From Bacillus sp. NEB1478 (GTDB lineage Bacteria; Bacillota; Bacilli; Bacillales; Fictibacillaceae), in NCBI RefSeq assembly GCF_031582965.1, contig NZ_CP134049.1:248001-312000 (forward strand): 64,000 nt of DNA. The letters run 5' to 3'. Shown here one piece after another: positions 23,192 to 34,123 of the stretch; position 1 is the stretch's first letter, and each line of letters opens with the position of its first letter. The translations under genes and the position numbers were made by a program. The notes beneath the pieces were generated by a model. That model saw only the letters and a program-made list of their open reading frames with translations, had not been told where the DNA came from and did not search any database.

Positions 23192-25072
23192 ATGTTGCAG
23201 ATGAGTTGGCTTATACCGTTGTTCCCGCTTTTATCCTTCATTCTATTATTGCTTTTTAGAAGATCTGCGAAAGAAAGCACCGCGTGGATCGGCATTCTAT
23301 TAACCGGACTTTCTCTCGTTATGTCGATCGGAATCTTTTTATCGGTTTGGCAGGGCGACGGGATAAAAGCAGAAGGAACTTGGTTTCAATTAGGAGAAAA
23401 AATGATAACGATGGGATATGAAGTGAATCCTCTTAACGCGCTCATGCTCGTCATCGTTTCACTTGTCAGTTTCCTCGTTCACGTCTATTCAAAAGGGTAC
23501 ATGCACGGAGACGAGCGTTTCCCTGTATTTTTCGCTTATTTAGGATTGTTTTCATTTGCAATGCTAGGGTTAGTCCTTTCTCCTAATCTATTGCAGCTAT
23601 ATATCTTTTGGGAGCTTGTTGGATTAGGATCATTTCTATTAATCGGGTTCTACTATTTCAAGCCAGAAGCGAAGGCTGCTGCTAAAAAGGCCTTTATCAT
23701 GACGAGGATCGGTGACGTCGGTCTATTTATCGGGATGGTTTTGCTATATTGGCAGGTTGGCAGTTTCGAATACGACGAAATATTCGCTTCTGTAAAAAAT
23801 GGAGAAATCGCACAAAACATGCTGACATTAACAGCGATCTGTATTTTTGTAGGAGCGATTGGGAAATCCGGTCAGCTGCCGCTTCATACATGGCTGCCTG
23901 ACGCAATGGAAGGTCCAACCCCTGTTTCCGCACTCATACATGCGGCGACGATGGTAGCAGCAGGAGTGTACTTAGTCGCAACGATGTACCCATTATTTCA
24001 AGCTTCAGCAACAGCGCTGACCGTTGTAGCGGTTGTGGGCGGGGTTACAGCGATATTTGCAGCTTCAATCGGTCTCATGCAAAAAAACATTAAACGCGTT
24101 CTGGCTTATTCCACTGTGAGTCAGTTAGGCTATATGATGCTTTCACTTGGTGCATCAGGCTATGTAGCAGGCGTTTTCCACTTAACGACACATGCTTTCT
24201 TTAAAGCGCTGCTGTTCTTAGCGGCAGGCAGTGTTATACATGCTGTACATACACAAAACATTGAGGAAATGGGCGGGCTTTGGAAAAGACTGAAATTGAC
24301 AGGACCTCTCTTTTTGATCGGGGCACTCGCGATTTCAGGAGTACCGCTTTTATCAGGATTTTTCAGTAAGGATGAAATATTAGCGAGCACATATGCAGAT
24401 GGCAAGTATGGACTGTTTTGGCTGGCGGTTATCGCAGCATTCATGACGGCTTTCTATATGTTCCGCTTGTTCTTCCTTGTTTTTATTGGGAAACCGCGTT
24501 CAACAGAAAATTCGAACATGGAAAATGTTCACGAATCACCAAGTGTCATGACGTTTCCGATGATCGTGCTCGGCATACTTGCCATTTTAACAGGCTACTT
24601 GAATACAACATGGTTCGGAACCTTTTTGACAGATTACTTGGCGAGGGGTCCAGTCGACCTTTCACACGCTGAACATCATGCACCTGTCTGGATCCCATTT
24701 GTGGCAACGGGCGTGGCTCTTTTAGGTATTTTGCTCGCTTATTTGATCTATCAAAAGAAAACGATCTCCAGAGATTGGTTTACGCGAGTACTGCCGAGTC
24801 TTTCAGACGTTGTATATAACAAATGGTACGTGGATGAAAGCTATGATCAAACCGTTGTAAAGGGAACGCGAGGACTCAGCAAACTCGGTGTTCTTTTCGA
24901 CCGTTTTGTTGTTGAAGGTCTTGTTTCGGCCGTAACTGCTGGCGTTCGGTCTTTGAGCAAAATTGGCTCACGCATTCAGGATGGTCAAGTTCAATCTTAT
25001 GGAACTTTTGCAATCTTTGGCATCGTCCTTTTATTGCTGATCGTGGCATTGACAGGGGGGTACTTCTCATGA
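23192..25072 (+). CDS. nuoL: NADH-quinone oxidoreductase subunit L
   Basis: Distal proton-pumping antiporter-like subunit, 626 residues, with about 15 helices and the long lateral helix at the C-terminal part. Key motifs are FWELVGLGSFLLIG (acidic residue of helix 5), LPLHTWLPDAMEGPTPVSAL and HLTTHAFFKALLFLAAG. Two possible ATGs lie nine bases apart at 23192 and 23201; the first is used here, with GGAGAGGAG upstream. The stop overlaps the nuoM start. Confidence 0.96.
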   Translation: MLQMSWLIPLFPLLSFILLLLFRRSAKESTAWIGILLTGLSLVMSIGIFLSVWQGDGIKAEGTWFQLGEKMITMGYEVNPLNALMLVIVSLVSFLVHVYSKGYMHGDERFPVFFAYLGLFSFAMLGLVLSPNLLQLYIFWELVGLGSFLLIGFYYFKPEAKAAAKKAFIMTRIGDVGLFIGMVLLYWQVGSFEYDEIFASVKNGEIAQNMLTLTAICIFVGAIGKSGQLPLHTWLPDAMEGPTPVSALIHAATMVAAGVYLVATMYPLFQASATALTVVAVVGGVTAIFAASIGLMQKNIKRVLAYSTVSQLGYMMLSLGASGYVAGVFHLTTHAFFKALLFLAAGSVIHAVHTQNIEEMGGLWKRLKLTGPLFLIGALAISGVPLLSGFFSKDEILASTYADGKYGLFWLAVIAAFMTAFYMFRLFFLVFIGKPRSTENSNMENVHESPSVMTFPMIVLGILAILTGYLNTTWFGTFLTDYLARGPVDLSHAEHHAPVWIPFVATGVALLGILLAYLIYQKKTISRDWFTRVLPSLSDVVYNKWYVDESYDQTVVKGTRGLSKLGVLFDRFVVEGLVSAVTAGVRSLSKIGSRIQDGQVQSYGTFAIFGIVLLLLIVALTGGYFS

Positions 25073-26589
25073 ATACATGGCTGTTAACAATTTTGATTTT
25101 CTCCCCTTTATTAGGTGTACTCGTTCTTTTATTCGTACCTTCAAGCGATGAGAAATCGATCAAAACGATCGGCGTATTAGGGACACTGTTTGTACTTGGT
25201 ACGGCATTGGTAACTTTATCGGCATTCGACATAAAAGGTGCTGACCTTCAGCTGACAGAGACGTACCGCTGGATTTCGTATGAAGTGTTTCAGTCAAAAG
25301 GGGAAGTGAGCTATCCGATTTTGTATGAAGTCGGGATTAATGGGCTTTCAATGGTGCTCATTCTTTTGACAGCGGTCGTAAGTTTGCTCGCGGCTATCGC
25401 TTCATTTTCAATCAAGCAAAACTGGAAAAGCTATTTCATTTTGTTTTTCATTTTAGAAGTCGGGATGCTTGGGGTATTTGCGTCTCAAAACTTATTTTTA
25501 TTCTTCATTTTCTTTGAACTCACGCTGATTCCGATGTTTTTCCTGATCGGCCGCTGGGGCTATTTAGAAAAAGAAAAAGCAGCATACAGCTTTTTAATTT
25601 ATAACGGAATAGGATCTGCGATTTTATTGATCGTTTTCGTGGTTCTGTTTATGAAGACGGGTACGATGAATTTTGATAAGCTGGCAGAAACGTTAGCATT
25701 GCCTCAAGCTCAGCTGGATCAAATGTTTATAACAAAGTCGTTCAAAATGGGAATTCTGATCGCGTTGTTGGTCGCATTTGCAGTTAAGCTGCCCGTTGCT
25801 CCGTTACATAGCTGGATGGTGCGTGTGCACGTTCAAGCACCGCCTGCAATCGTAATGATCCACTCTGGAATCCTTTTAAAAATCGGGGCATACGGATTGA
25901 TCAGGTTTGGGGCAGGGATGTTTCCGAAAGAGTTTCATTCGTTAGCCTTTGTCATCGGGCTGTTTGGCGTCATCAACTTGCTTTACGGCGCTTTTTTAGC
26001 GATTACACAAACAGACATCAAACGAGTTCTCGCATATTCTTCTGTCTCGCACATGGGAATCGTGCTGATCGGACTTGCGGCATTAAATGATGCTGGTGTA
26101 ACCGGAGCGGTTTTTCAAGTGGTCTCACACGGTCTCATTTCTGCGCTTCTGTTTTTCTTAGTTGGTGCTTTATATGAGCGGGCTGGAACGTCTGAGATAA
26201 ACGCGTTTGGCGGTATGGCGAAAAACATGCCGATCCTGGCAGGTGTTCTTTTAGCAGGAGGTCTCGCCTCATTAGGTTTGCCTGGAATGAGCGGCTTTAT
26301 CAGTGAATTCATGGCCTTTTTAGGATTGTTTGATAAGATGCCGATCTTGGCTGCTGTCGGAACGCTAGGTCTCATTTTGACAGCTGTATATGTGTTGAGG
26401 GCGGTTTTGGCAATCACGTTCGGAACAGAAAAAGAGCAGCAATCCAAGTTTGCTGATTTATCTTCTGCAGAGCGGATTTCGGCCTTTGTTTTACTCGCGG
26501 CTATCCTTTTTATCGGAATCTATCCGGCTTGGCTAAGCGACATGCTCCGTCCAGCATTGGATGCTATTCTGCTAGGGTTAGGGGGCTAA
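25069..26589 (+). CDS. nuoM: NADH-quinone oxidoreductase subunit M
   Basis: Antiporter-like proton-pumping subunit, 506 residues and about 14 helices. FFELTLIPMFFLIGRWG holds the key glutamate, with KLPVAPLHSWMVRVH and SVSHMGIVLIGLAA being further family motifs. Starts in the nuoL stop (ATGA overlap) and is followed by nuoN after 3 bp. Confidence 0.96.
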   Translation: MNTWLLTILIFSPLLGVLVLLFVPSSDEKSIKTIGVLGTLFVLGTALVTLSAFDIKGADLQLTETYRWISYEVFQSKGEVSYPILYEVGINGLSMVLILLTAVVSLLAAIASFSIKQNWKSYFILFFILEVGMLGVFASQNLFLFFIFFELTLIPMFFLIGRWGYLEKEKAAYSFLIYNGIGSAILLIVFVVLFMKTGTMNFDKLAETLALPQAQLDQMFITKSFKMGILIALLVAFAVKLPVAPLHSWMVRVHVQAPPAIVMIHSGILLKIGAYGLIRFGAGMFPKEFHSLAFVIGLFGVINLLYGAFLAITQTDIKRVLAYSSVSHMGIVLIGLAALNDAGVTGAVFQVVSHGLISALLFFLVGALYERAGTSEINAFGGMAKNMPILAGVLLAGGLASLGLPGMSGFISEFMAFLGLFDKMPILAAVGTLGLILTAVYVLRAVLAITFGTEKEQQSKFADLSSAERISAFVLLAAILFIGIYPAWLSDMLRPALDAILLGLGG

Positions 26590-26592
26590 TCG

Positions 26593-28122
26593 ATGGATTT
26601 AGATACGCTTTTATCATTCGACTGGGGGGCAATGGCTCCAGAATTTATTATTTTAGGTACAGCAACATTGTTATCGGTAATCGATCTTTTTATGAAAAAA
26701 GAGGCGAGCCGAAAGCCGATCGCGTGGCTTGCAGGTGCGGGTGTTATCGCGGCGCTCGTTTCTGTTTTAATGCAACTTGATCACAAAGTAACGTCAATTT
26801 TGTTCGATACGTATCGGCTTGATTCGTTTTCCATTGCCTTTAAGATCTTGATGCTCCTTGGTACGGCTCTCGTTTTAGTTCTGGCATCGAGCTATAAAAA
26901 AGATGATATCGAGGAAAATCGAGGTGAGTTTTACTATTTGCTTCTGACTGCATTATTAGGAGCAATGATGATGGCGTCGAGTGCGGACATGATCACACTA
27001 TTTGTCGGTCTCGAATTGCTTTCACTATCATCTTATATCATGGCAGGGCTTGAGAAACGCAATAAAAGAAGCAACGAGTCAGCCTTTAAATATGTTGTTT
27101 CAGGCGGAATCGCAACAGCGATCACATTGTTTGGAATGAGTTATGTTTTCGGTCTGACCGGAGAAACAAATTTGTTTTTGATTGCACAAAATATGCAGGA
27201 TCCAGAAATATTAAAGCATGGGGTTCTGCTCGTATTCGCATTTTTTATGACATTTGCCGGGTTAACCTTCAAAATTGCAGCAGCCCCACTTCACATGTGG
27301 GCACCTGATGTATATGAGGGAGCACCTGTTCCAGTTACCGCATTTTTGAGTGTTGTATCAAAAACAGCTGGCTTTGTAATCTTGCTTAGGTTCATTATCA
27401 TCACATTTATTGCCGCACCTGGAATCGATGGCGATCCGTTATTGCTGCAAGTTCAGCCATATGTAATGGTACTGGCAGCAGTGACGATGATCGTAGGTAA
27501 CGTTACCGCTTTAAAACAGCGAAACATTAAGCGAATGTTTGCTTATTCATCTATTGCGCAAGCGGGATACATTTTAGTGCCGTTCGTATCCAACTCGTCT
27601 TTATTGTTTGAGCTCATCTGGTTCTACTTGCTGGCTTACTTGTTTATGAATATCGGTGCCTTTACCATTATTCAAGTTTTAACAACACAAGCGAAATCCA
27701 ATGACATCAGCGTGTTCCGGTCACTGTTCAAGCGGTCGCCATGGCTCGCTGTACCGATGACGATCTTCCTCTTATCGCTTGCCGGTATTCCGATCACTGC
27801 AGGGTTTGTCGGAAAGTTTGGAATCTTCATGGGAGCACTCGGCGGACAGCCGGCTCATTACTGGATCGCAGGTGTTATGATGATAGGAACACTGATCTCC
27901 TATGTGTATTACTTTAATGTCATGGCAGTTATGTTTTTCCGTGACGGGGAAGTGGCGAAGATTTCCGTTCCTCCGGGCTTGGCAGCGGTTTTAGCATTTT
28001 GTGCTGTTTCAACAGTCATACTCGGCATCATGCCAGATCTCGCATTGAATTTCTTTTACGGAAACTTCGATATTAACGAATTTTTCATGCGAATTGAAGA
28101 TATCACAGAGCATGTTCATTAA
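26593..28122 (+). CDS. nuoN: NADH-quinone oxidoreductase subunit N
   Basis: Third antiporter-like subunit, 509 residues. LFVGLELLSLSSYIMAG carries the conserved glutamate; FKIAAAPLHMWAPDVYEGAP and FAYSSIAQAGYILVP are family signatures. It is the last gene of the operon; a terminator follows at 28144-28179. No nuoE, nuoF or nuoG is present before or after, so the complex lacks its NADH-oxidising module. Confidence 0.96.
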   Translation: MDLDTLLSFDWGAMAPEFIILGTATLLSVIDLFMKKEASRKPIAWLAGAGVIAALVSVLMQLDHKVTSILFDTYRLDSFSIAFKILMLLGTALVLVLASSYKKDDIEENRGEFYYLLLTALLGAMMMASSADMITLFVGLELLSLSSYIMAGLEKRNKRSNESAFKYVVSGGIATAITLFGMSYVFGLTGETNLFLIAQNMQDPEILKHGVLLVFAFFMTFAGLTFKIAAAPLHMWAPDVYEGAPVPVTAFLSVVSKTAGFVILLRFIIITFIAAPGIDGDPLLLQVQPYVMVLAAVTMIVGNVTALKQRNIKRMFAYSSIAQAGYILVPFVSNSSLLFELIWFYLLAYLFMNIGAFTIIQVLTTQAKSNDISVFRSLFKRSPWLAVPMTIFLLSLAGIPITAGFVGKFGIFMGALGGQPAHYWIAGVMMIGTLISYVYYFNVMAVMFFRDGEVAKISVPPGLAAVLAFCAVSTVILGIMPDLALNFFYGNFDINEFFMRIEDITEHVH

Positions 28123-28143
28123 CAAAGACTATACTTTCTTGGA

Positions 28144-28179
28144 TTTCCCTGTCTGATAGAGATGGCAGGGGAATTTTTT
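28144..28179 (+). terminator. Terminator of the nuo operon
   Basis: TTCCCTGTC pairs imperfectly with GGCAGGGGAA and is followed by six T residues. Confidence 0.8.
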
Positions 28180-28198
28180 GTTTGAAAATAAGTTAATC

Positions 28199-28325
28199 CC
28201 ACACTTTTGATGAGGAATCGCAGACTTTTTTCTCTTAATCCAAGACTTTTTTATAGAGATTCCACACTTTTTCGGTGGAATCCCACACTTTTATTCTTAA
28301 TAACCACGAGACAACAAAATTCGAC
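28199..28325. repeat. 21-bp phased repeat array, locus 3 (minus orientation, GTGTGGAAT word)
   Basis: On the plus strand the anchor ACTTTT (or ACTT) recurs at 28203, 28224, 28245, 28266 and 28287, exactly 21 bp apart. Read on the minus strand, a GTCGAATTTTGTTGTC head (from 28325) precedes the first GTGG by 18 bp. It lies after the nuo terminator. Nothing else was recognised in 28123-28550. Confidence 0.88.
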
Positions 28326-28550
28326 AAACCGAGCATTGAAACATCAGCAAAAAAAACTCATTTTCAAACTCAAAAAAGTGATAAATTCAGCTTTTATAGC
28401 GGGCTACATCCCACAATTATTACAAAAAAATGAACAATGTTTAATAAAGCGTTTTCATAACAAAAAACTAGTGAAAAAGTAACTATCTAATATATGAGGA
28501 AAGAATTAATATTAAGGTTGTCGAAATATGTAATAGGAGGTCTGTACGAC

Positions 28551-28784
28551 ATGGTTCAAATAGGTCAAGAAGCTTTATTGCATATTATCGTACATTTGAT
28601 TTTTTTAGTTATTGTTTGGTGGGCTATGCAAGCTTTCAATTTTGATGCATGGATCAGAAAAGGAAAAGTCGTTCAGGCACGAGTGCTGTATATTTTGTTT
28701 GTTATCAGCATAGCGAGTCTGGTGAGCGATTTCTTTTTAAAGTATTTACAGTTTTCCACGAATTTAAGTCAATTATTTGGATGA
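28551..28784 (+). CDS. ywzB: DUF1146 small membrane protein (YwzB)
   Basis: A 77-residue protein with two membrane helices and an amphipathic stretch between them (FDAWIRKGKVVQARVLYIL). The start at 28551 has AATAGGAGG upstream; the frame is open to 28494 but without a site. Length and pattern match the DUF1146/YwzB family. YwzB lies between the atp operon and murAA in B. subtilis, and the position here fits. Function unknown. Confidence 0.85.
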   Translation: MVQIGQEALLHIIVHLIFLVIVWWAMQAFNFDAWIRKGKVVQARVLYILFVISIASLVSDFFLKYLQFSTNLSQLFG

Positions 28785-28890
28785 TTTTGTTCACTTATAA
28801 GTAAACAGAATTGTCGGAATATGACTACAAGTTCCACGGATATCCTTCATCTCTTTGGCAACAATGAGAAATAGAGAGGATGTGCCGGGG

Positions 28891-29637
28891 ATGAAAAAAT
28901 GGACATTAGCGATTACAGCAATTTTGCTTACAATATGGATAACTTCTGGATATGCGAAAACAGACGATAAAACCAACGAAATTCCACATATAATAGACGT
29001 TTTAATAAAAGATGGTGCAAAGCCTGACAAATGGACGATGTATTTCAGAGGGAAATTAGGTTTTGATTCTAATGGACTAGGGTATTTAAATCAAGCAGAA
29101 GAGCTAAAACGCCAGTGGCCTGAATTTAATTGGGTGGTTTCAGAAGATGCATCTGGACATGAAAAATTATCCGGAGAGCTACGAAACGACGACCTGCAAG
29201 TAACCGAGAAGGTTACGGTTATCACTTACCCCCAAAAACAGCAAATGGAATCGTATTTTATTTATGCGGTTGAAGGACTTGTAAATACAAATCAAAATTG
29301 GAAAGAAATTAAACACTTGATGAATAACCGTACTAAAGACTCAATTGGAGGAAATCCCAATATTTTCTCTTGTGTCACGGGTACATACGGTGATAAAATG
29401 GTGGTTGATTTGTATTTTAAAGCAAATGAGCTGGTACAATCTTTTTCTGGAATTTCTGTAGAAGAACTAAAGGAAGAGACGTTTGTGTCACTGTCTGCAT
29501 ATACTGAGCAGTGGGAACAAGCGATTTACACTGGTCATAACCATAAAATGAATCTTCAGGTGGCGTTGAGAACTGAAGGAATGGGCAGTAAAACTACTGT
29601 CACAATTGGCACACCAATAATTACGTCTGAATATTAA
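28891..29637 (+). CDS. ywmB: YwmB-like secreted protein (TATA-box-binding-protein-like fold)
   Basis: A 248-residue exported protein with an N-terminal signal (MKKWTLAITAILLTIW then an Ala-rich end near residue 22). The start at 28891 has AGAGAGGATG upstream; an earlier in-frame ATG at 28855 is poorer. The position directly before murAA and the general pattern fit the YwmB family (DUF1779), whose function is unknown. The gap to murA is 30 bp, so cotranscription is likely. Confidence 0.8.
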   Translation: MKKWTLAITAILLTIWITSGYAKTDDKTNEIPHIIDVLIKDGAKPDKWTMYFRGKLGFDSNGLGYLNQAEELKRQWPEFNWVVSEDASGHEKLSGELRNDDLQVTEKVTVITYPQKQQMESYFIYAVEGLVNTNQNWKEIKHLMNNRTKDSIGGNPNIFSCVTGTYGDKMVVDLYFKANELVQSFSGISVEELKEETFVSLSAYTEQWEQAIYTGHNHKMNLQVALRTEGMGSKTTVTIGTPIITSEY

Positions 29638-29667
29638 TATACAAATTGGACGCGGAGGGGAATATCG

Positions 29668-30978
29668 TTGGAAAAAATCATTGTCCGTGGTGGTAGGCGG
29701 TTAGAAGGCTCTGTACGAGTTGAAGGAGCTAAAAATGCCGTACTTCCTGTCATCGCAGCATCCATTTTAGCAAGTAAAGGCAAGAGTACGATTACAGAAG
29801 TACCAGCACTCGCTGATGTATTTACTATCAATGAAGTGTTACGTTATTTAAATCTTGATGTTGTCTTTGAAAATGGTCAAATCCATGTGGATGCTACAAA
29901 CGAACTGAAAACAGAGGCACCTTTTGAATATGTAAGAAAAATGAGAGCATCATTCCTAGTAATGGGACCGTTGCTTGCGCGTGTGGGACTATCCCGTATC
30001 GCATTACCAGGCGGATGTGCAATCGGATCACGTCCGATTGACCAGCATCTTAAAGGCTTTGAAGCAATGGGTGCTTCCGTTAAGATCGGGAATGGCTTTA
30101 TCGAAGCTAAAATCGATGGCAGATTGCAAGGCGCGAAAATCTATCTGGACTTCCCAAGTGTAGGAGCTACTGAGAATATCATGATGGCAGCAACACTTGC
30201 AGAAGGAACGACAGTAATCGAAAACGCAGCAAAAGAACCTGAGATTGTTTGCTTAGCGAACTACTTAAATGCTATGGGCGCAACCGTAATTGGTGCAGGT
30301 ACAGGAACAATCCGTATCGTCGGTGCCGAAGAACTTGCAGGCGCAGAGCACGCAGTAATCGCTGACCGTATTGAAGCAGGAACATATATGGTAGCAGCAG
30401 CAATCACACAAGGTGACGTTTTAATCGAGAATGCAATTGCTGAGCATTTACGTCCATTAATTGCCAAAATGGAAGAAATGGGTGTTATGATTCATGAGGA
30501 AGGTCAAGGACTTCGTGTTCGCGGACCTGAAGAATTAAAACCTGTTGATATTAAAACAATGCCACACCCAGGGTTCCCGACAGATCTTCAGTCTCAAATG
30601 ATGGCGCTGTTGCTTCGTGCAAACGGAACAAGCGTTATTACGGAAACTGTATTCGAAAATCGTTTCATGCACGTGGAAGAATTCCGCCGTATGAACGGGG
30701 ATATCAAAATCGAAGGCCGTTCATCAGTAATTAACGGACCTGTTAACCTTCAAGGTGCAGAAGTAGCATCTACTGATCTTCGTGCCGGCGCAGCACTTGT
30801 ACTTGCTGGGCTTGTCGCAGACGGTTACACACGTGTTACTGAATTGAAGCATATTGATCGTGGATATGTTGATTTTACAGGAAAACTAGCAGCATTAGGC
30901 GCTGATATCGAGCGTGTTAATGAAGATGTACAAACAAAACCAGCAAAAGAGCAATCATTAAAAAGTAATTTAGCATAA
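29668..30978 (+). CDS. murA: UDP-N-acetylglucosamine 1-carboxyvinyltransferase
   Basis: First committed step of peptidoglycan synthesis: transfers enolpyruvate from PEP to UDP-GlcNAc in the cytosol. The start is TTG at 29668 with GGAGGGG upstream; 436 residues. The catalytic cysteine (target of fosfomycin) is C117 in [10 protein letters not shown], and AKNAVLP at residues 21-27 carries the conserved Lys-Asn pair. The neighbours (ywmB before, spoIID further on) identify it as the murAA-type copy. A terminator follows at 30999-31043. Confidence 0.96.
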   Translation: MEKIIVRGGRRLEGSVRVEGAKNAVLPVIAASILASKGKSTITEVPALADVFTINEVLRYLNLDVVFENGQIHVDATNELKTEAPFEYVRKMRASFLVMGPLLARVGLSRIALPGGCAIGSRPIDQHLKGFEAMGASVKIGNGFIEAKIDGRLQGAKIYLDFPSVGATENIMMAATLAEGTTVIENAAKEPEIVCLANYLNAMGATVIGAGTGTIRIVGAEELAGAEHAVIADRIEAGTYMVAAAITQGDVLIENAIAEHLRPLIAKMEEMGVMIHEEGQGLRVRGPEELKPVDIKTMPHPGFPTDLQSQMMALLLRANGTSVITETVFENRFMHVEEFRRMNGDIKIEGRSSVINGPVNLQGAEVASTDLRAGAALVLAGLVADGYTRVTELKHIDRGYVDFTGKLAALGADIERVNEDVQTKPAKEQSLKSNLA

Positions 30979-30998
30979 TATTCTATTATATAAGAAGG

Positions 30999-31043
30999 AA
31001 CCGGCTCAAAAAGTGGAATTTCCATTGGCGAGGCGGTTTTTTT
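30999..31043 (+). terminator. Terminator after murA
   Basis: AACCGGCTC pairs with GAGGCGGTT (one mismatch) around an AT-rich loop that contains a small inner hairpin, followed by a seven-T run. Confidence 0.7.
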
Positions 31044-31123
31044 GTTTTCATTTGTTATCAGAGCGCAATTTTTCGGTTAAAAAAATGACCTTTTTTCTTT
31101 GGATTATCACCTTATGCGTTTAT

Positions 31124-31176
31124 GTGCGAAACTGGTAGATTTGTGTGCCAAACTCATGCGTTAATGTGGATTCGTG
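31124..31176. repeat. 21-bp phased repeat array, locus 4 (short, GTGCSAAAC word)
   Basis: GTGCGAAAC at 31124, GTGCCAAAC at 31145 and GTGGATTCG at 31166 are exactly 21 bp apart. No head motif was found. It is a weak, short member lying after the murA terminator. Confidence 0.6.
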
Positions 31177-31262
31177 TAACAGATAAAATAACACGTACCG
31201 TAAAATCAACCAAAAAGTAAAGGGACAGGCCATAGCCAGCTTTCAATTATATAAACTGTTGT

Positions 31263-31288
31263 GTTTATTTCAAATCGAGTTCGGGAAT
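31263..31288 (+). promoter_or_regulatory. Candidate sigma-B promoter of the small membrane protein gene
   Basis: GTTTAT at 31263-31268 and GGGAAT at 31283-31288 with a 14-bp spacer resemble the general-stress promoter GTTTAA-N12-15-GGGWAW. Confidence 0.55.
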
Positions 31289-31341
31289 CATAACCGTAAA
31301 CCAATTTTCTATACAAGCAAATTAGAAAGGAAGTCGAACTC

Positions 31342-31488
31342 ATGCTTTGGACAATAATCGGAATTCTGGTCGTACTTTGGTTATTAGGTGTAGTATTTAA
31401 AGTGGCAGGCGGTATTATTCATATCCTTCTCGTAATTGCACTGATTGTATTTTTGATCAACCTTTTTAGAGGCAGGAAGTCGAGATGA
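31342..31488 (+). CDS. Lmo0937-type small membrane protein
   Basis: A 48-residue protein, MLWTIIGILVVLWLLG followed by a second helix and the basic end FRGRKSR. The ATG has AGAAAGGAAG upstream. Length, opening and pattern match the lmo0937/DUF5670 family of short membrane proteins that are common in stress regulons of Firmicutes. A sigma-B-like promoter lies about 55 bp upstream of the start and a clear terminator follows at 31494-31527, so it is monocistronic. Function unknown. Confidence 0.8.
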   Translation: MLWTIIGILVVLWLLGVVFKVAGGIIHILLVIALIVFLINLFRGRKSR

Positions 31489-31493
31489 CGAAG

Positions 31494-31527
31494 CAGCTAA
31501 CCCATTAATAGGGTTAGCTGTTTTTTA
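31494..31527 (+). terminator. Terminator after the lmo0937-type gene
   Basis: AGCTAACCC and GGGTTAGCT pair around a 7-base loop, with six T residues after. Confidence 0.9.
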
Positions 31528-31545
31528 ATTTTTTATAGAATGGCT

Positions 31546-31592
31546 GAGCTGGTTTTTCACCTTAATTTTAGGGTGAGAAGCCGGCTTTTTTA
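31546..31592. terminator. Second hairpin terminator in the same gap
   Basis: AGCTGGTTTTTCACC pairs with GGGTGAGAAGCCGGCT around a 9-base loop, followed by six T residues. It is a backup terminator or the relic of a lost gene. Confidence 0.75.
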
Positions 31593-31789
31593 TTTGAATG
31601 GACGTTTTTCAACGAAACGTTTATTATCTTGTTCTTTTTTACCTAAATATCATTACAGATCCACGCGTTAATTGGCTTTTACTCTTCCCATTGCACTAGT
31701 CAAATATCGAACGAAACTAGCCCTAAAAGCCTATTTTTTAGCAAATCAGTGAATAAATAGTATTAAACTATCAAAATTTTTGAAATAGT

Positions 31790-31817
31790 TTGAAAGTTAT
31801 ATAAATGGTGGTAATAT
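31790..31817 (+). promoter_or_regulatory. Probable promoter of the neutral protease gene
   Basis: TTGAAA at 31790-31795 and TAATAT at 31812-31817, spacer 16 bp, about 55 bp upstream of the start codon. The rest of 31593-31789 is AT-rich and shows no other feature. Confidence 0.55.
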
Positions 31818-31870
31818 AAGTTCACTGGGCTTAAAAAAGCTTAGAATATACAGTGGAGCAAGGGGATTAA

Positions 31871-33544
<1,674 letters not shown>

Positions 33545-33554
33545 ATAAAGAAAG

Positions 33555-33588
33555 CCCTGATCTGTGCAATGCGGATCAGGGTTTTTTT
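33555..33588 (+). terminator. Terminator after the neutral protease gene
   Basis: CCCTGATC and GATCAGGG around an 11-base loop, then seven T residues. Confidence 0.9.
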
Positions 33589-33618
33589 CATCATTGGCTC
33601 TTTTAAATATCGCTGTTG

Positions 33619-33740
33619 AAATGGCAAAGAAAAACTGCGACACTCCTGCGGAAAAACAGGCTGCCGGGACACACAGGAGGTACGACGATGAGACTTGGCG
33701 GTTCGTCCGAGGAAAGGGAATGGATTTTCTGACTTCCAAG
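33619..33740. repeat. Short GC-rich repeat related to the MITE-like family
   Basis: ATGGCAAAGAAAAACTGCGA and CACTCCTGCGGAAAAACAGG resemble the GAGACTCCTGCGGGAG core of the MITE-like family, but the remainder differs. It lies between the protease terminator and copy E. An apparent small frame across it is repeat-derived. Confidence 0.45.
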
Positions 33741-33782
33741 GATTATCAATACAATCAATTAAATGAGCTTTATCATTAAAAA

Positions 33783-34062
33783 TAGCTTTCTTAAAGATAG
33801 TTGTTTTTGGATCGTATTTGTTCCTTTTCATCATAGATAGTTGATTGGAGTGTAAGGTGCGAGACTCCTCGAAAATGAAAATCACATTTTCTTCGTGCGA
33901 TATATCGCTGCCGAAGCCTTCCTTGTCCTGCGGGAGCAGCGGGACAGGTGAGACACATCTGGTGCAAAGTGCCAAGTGGCTCACCGCACGCCCCGCGGAA
34001 AGCGAGCAACCTGGAACGGAAATCAAACACTTACAAGAGCAACAAAGTTTACGAAAACAGCC
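33783..34062. mobile_element. MITE-like interspersed repeat, copy E (about 280 bp, most complete)
   Basis: Begins TAGCTTTCTTAAAGATAG and ends GCAACAAAGTTTACGAAAAC plus AGCC, an imperfect inverted pair. The interior order is GCGAGACTCCTCGAAAATGA, CACATTTTCTTCGTGCGA, CCTTGTCCTGCGGGAGCAGC, GGACAGGTGAGAC, GGCTCACCGCACGCCCCGC and GGAAAGCGAGCAACCTGG. It sits in a convergent gap. Confidence 0.85.
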
Positions 34063-34123
34063 TTGAAAAAAGGTACGGAGCAACTTGTCTTTCATATTCT
34101 GCCTCATTTTTAATAAACTTCAT

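Noticed and set aside
28207..28482. Open frame of 91 codons after nuoN
   Set aside because: It runs through the phased repeat array, has no ribosome-binding site and its composition reflects the repeat.
33564..33779. Plus-strand frame of 71 codons beside the protease terminator
   Set aside because: It begins inside the terminator region, lacks a ribosome-binding site and is repeat-derived.
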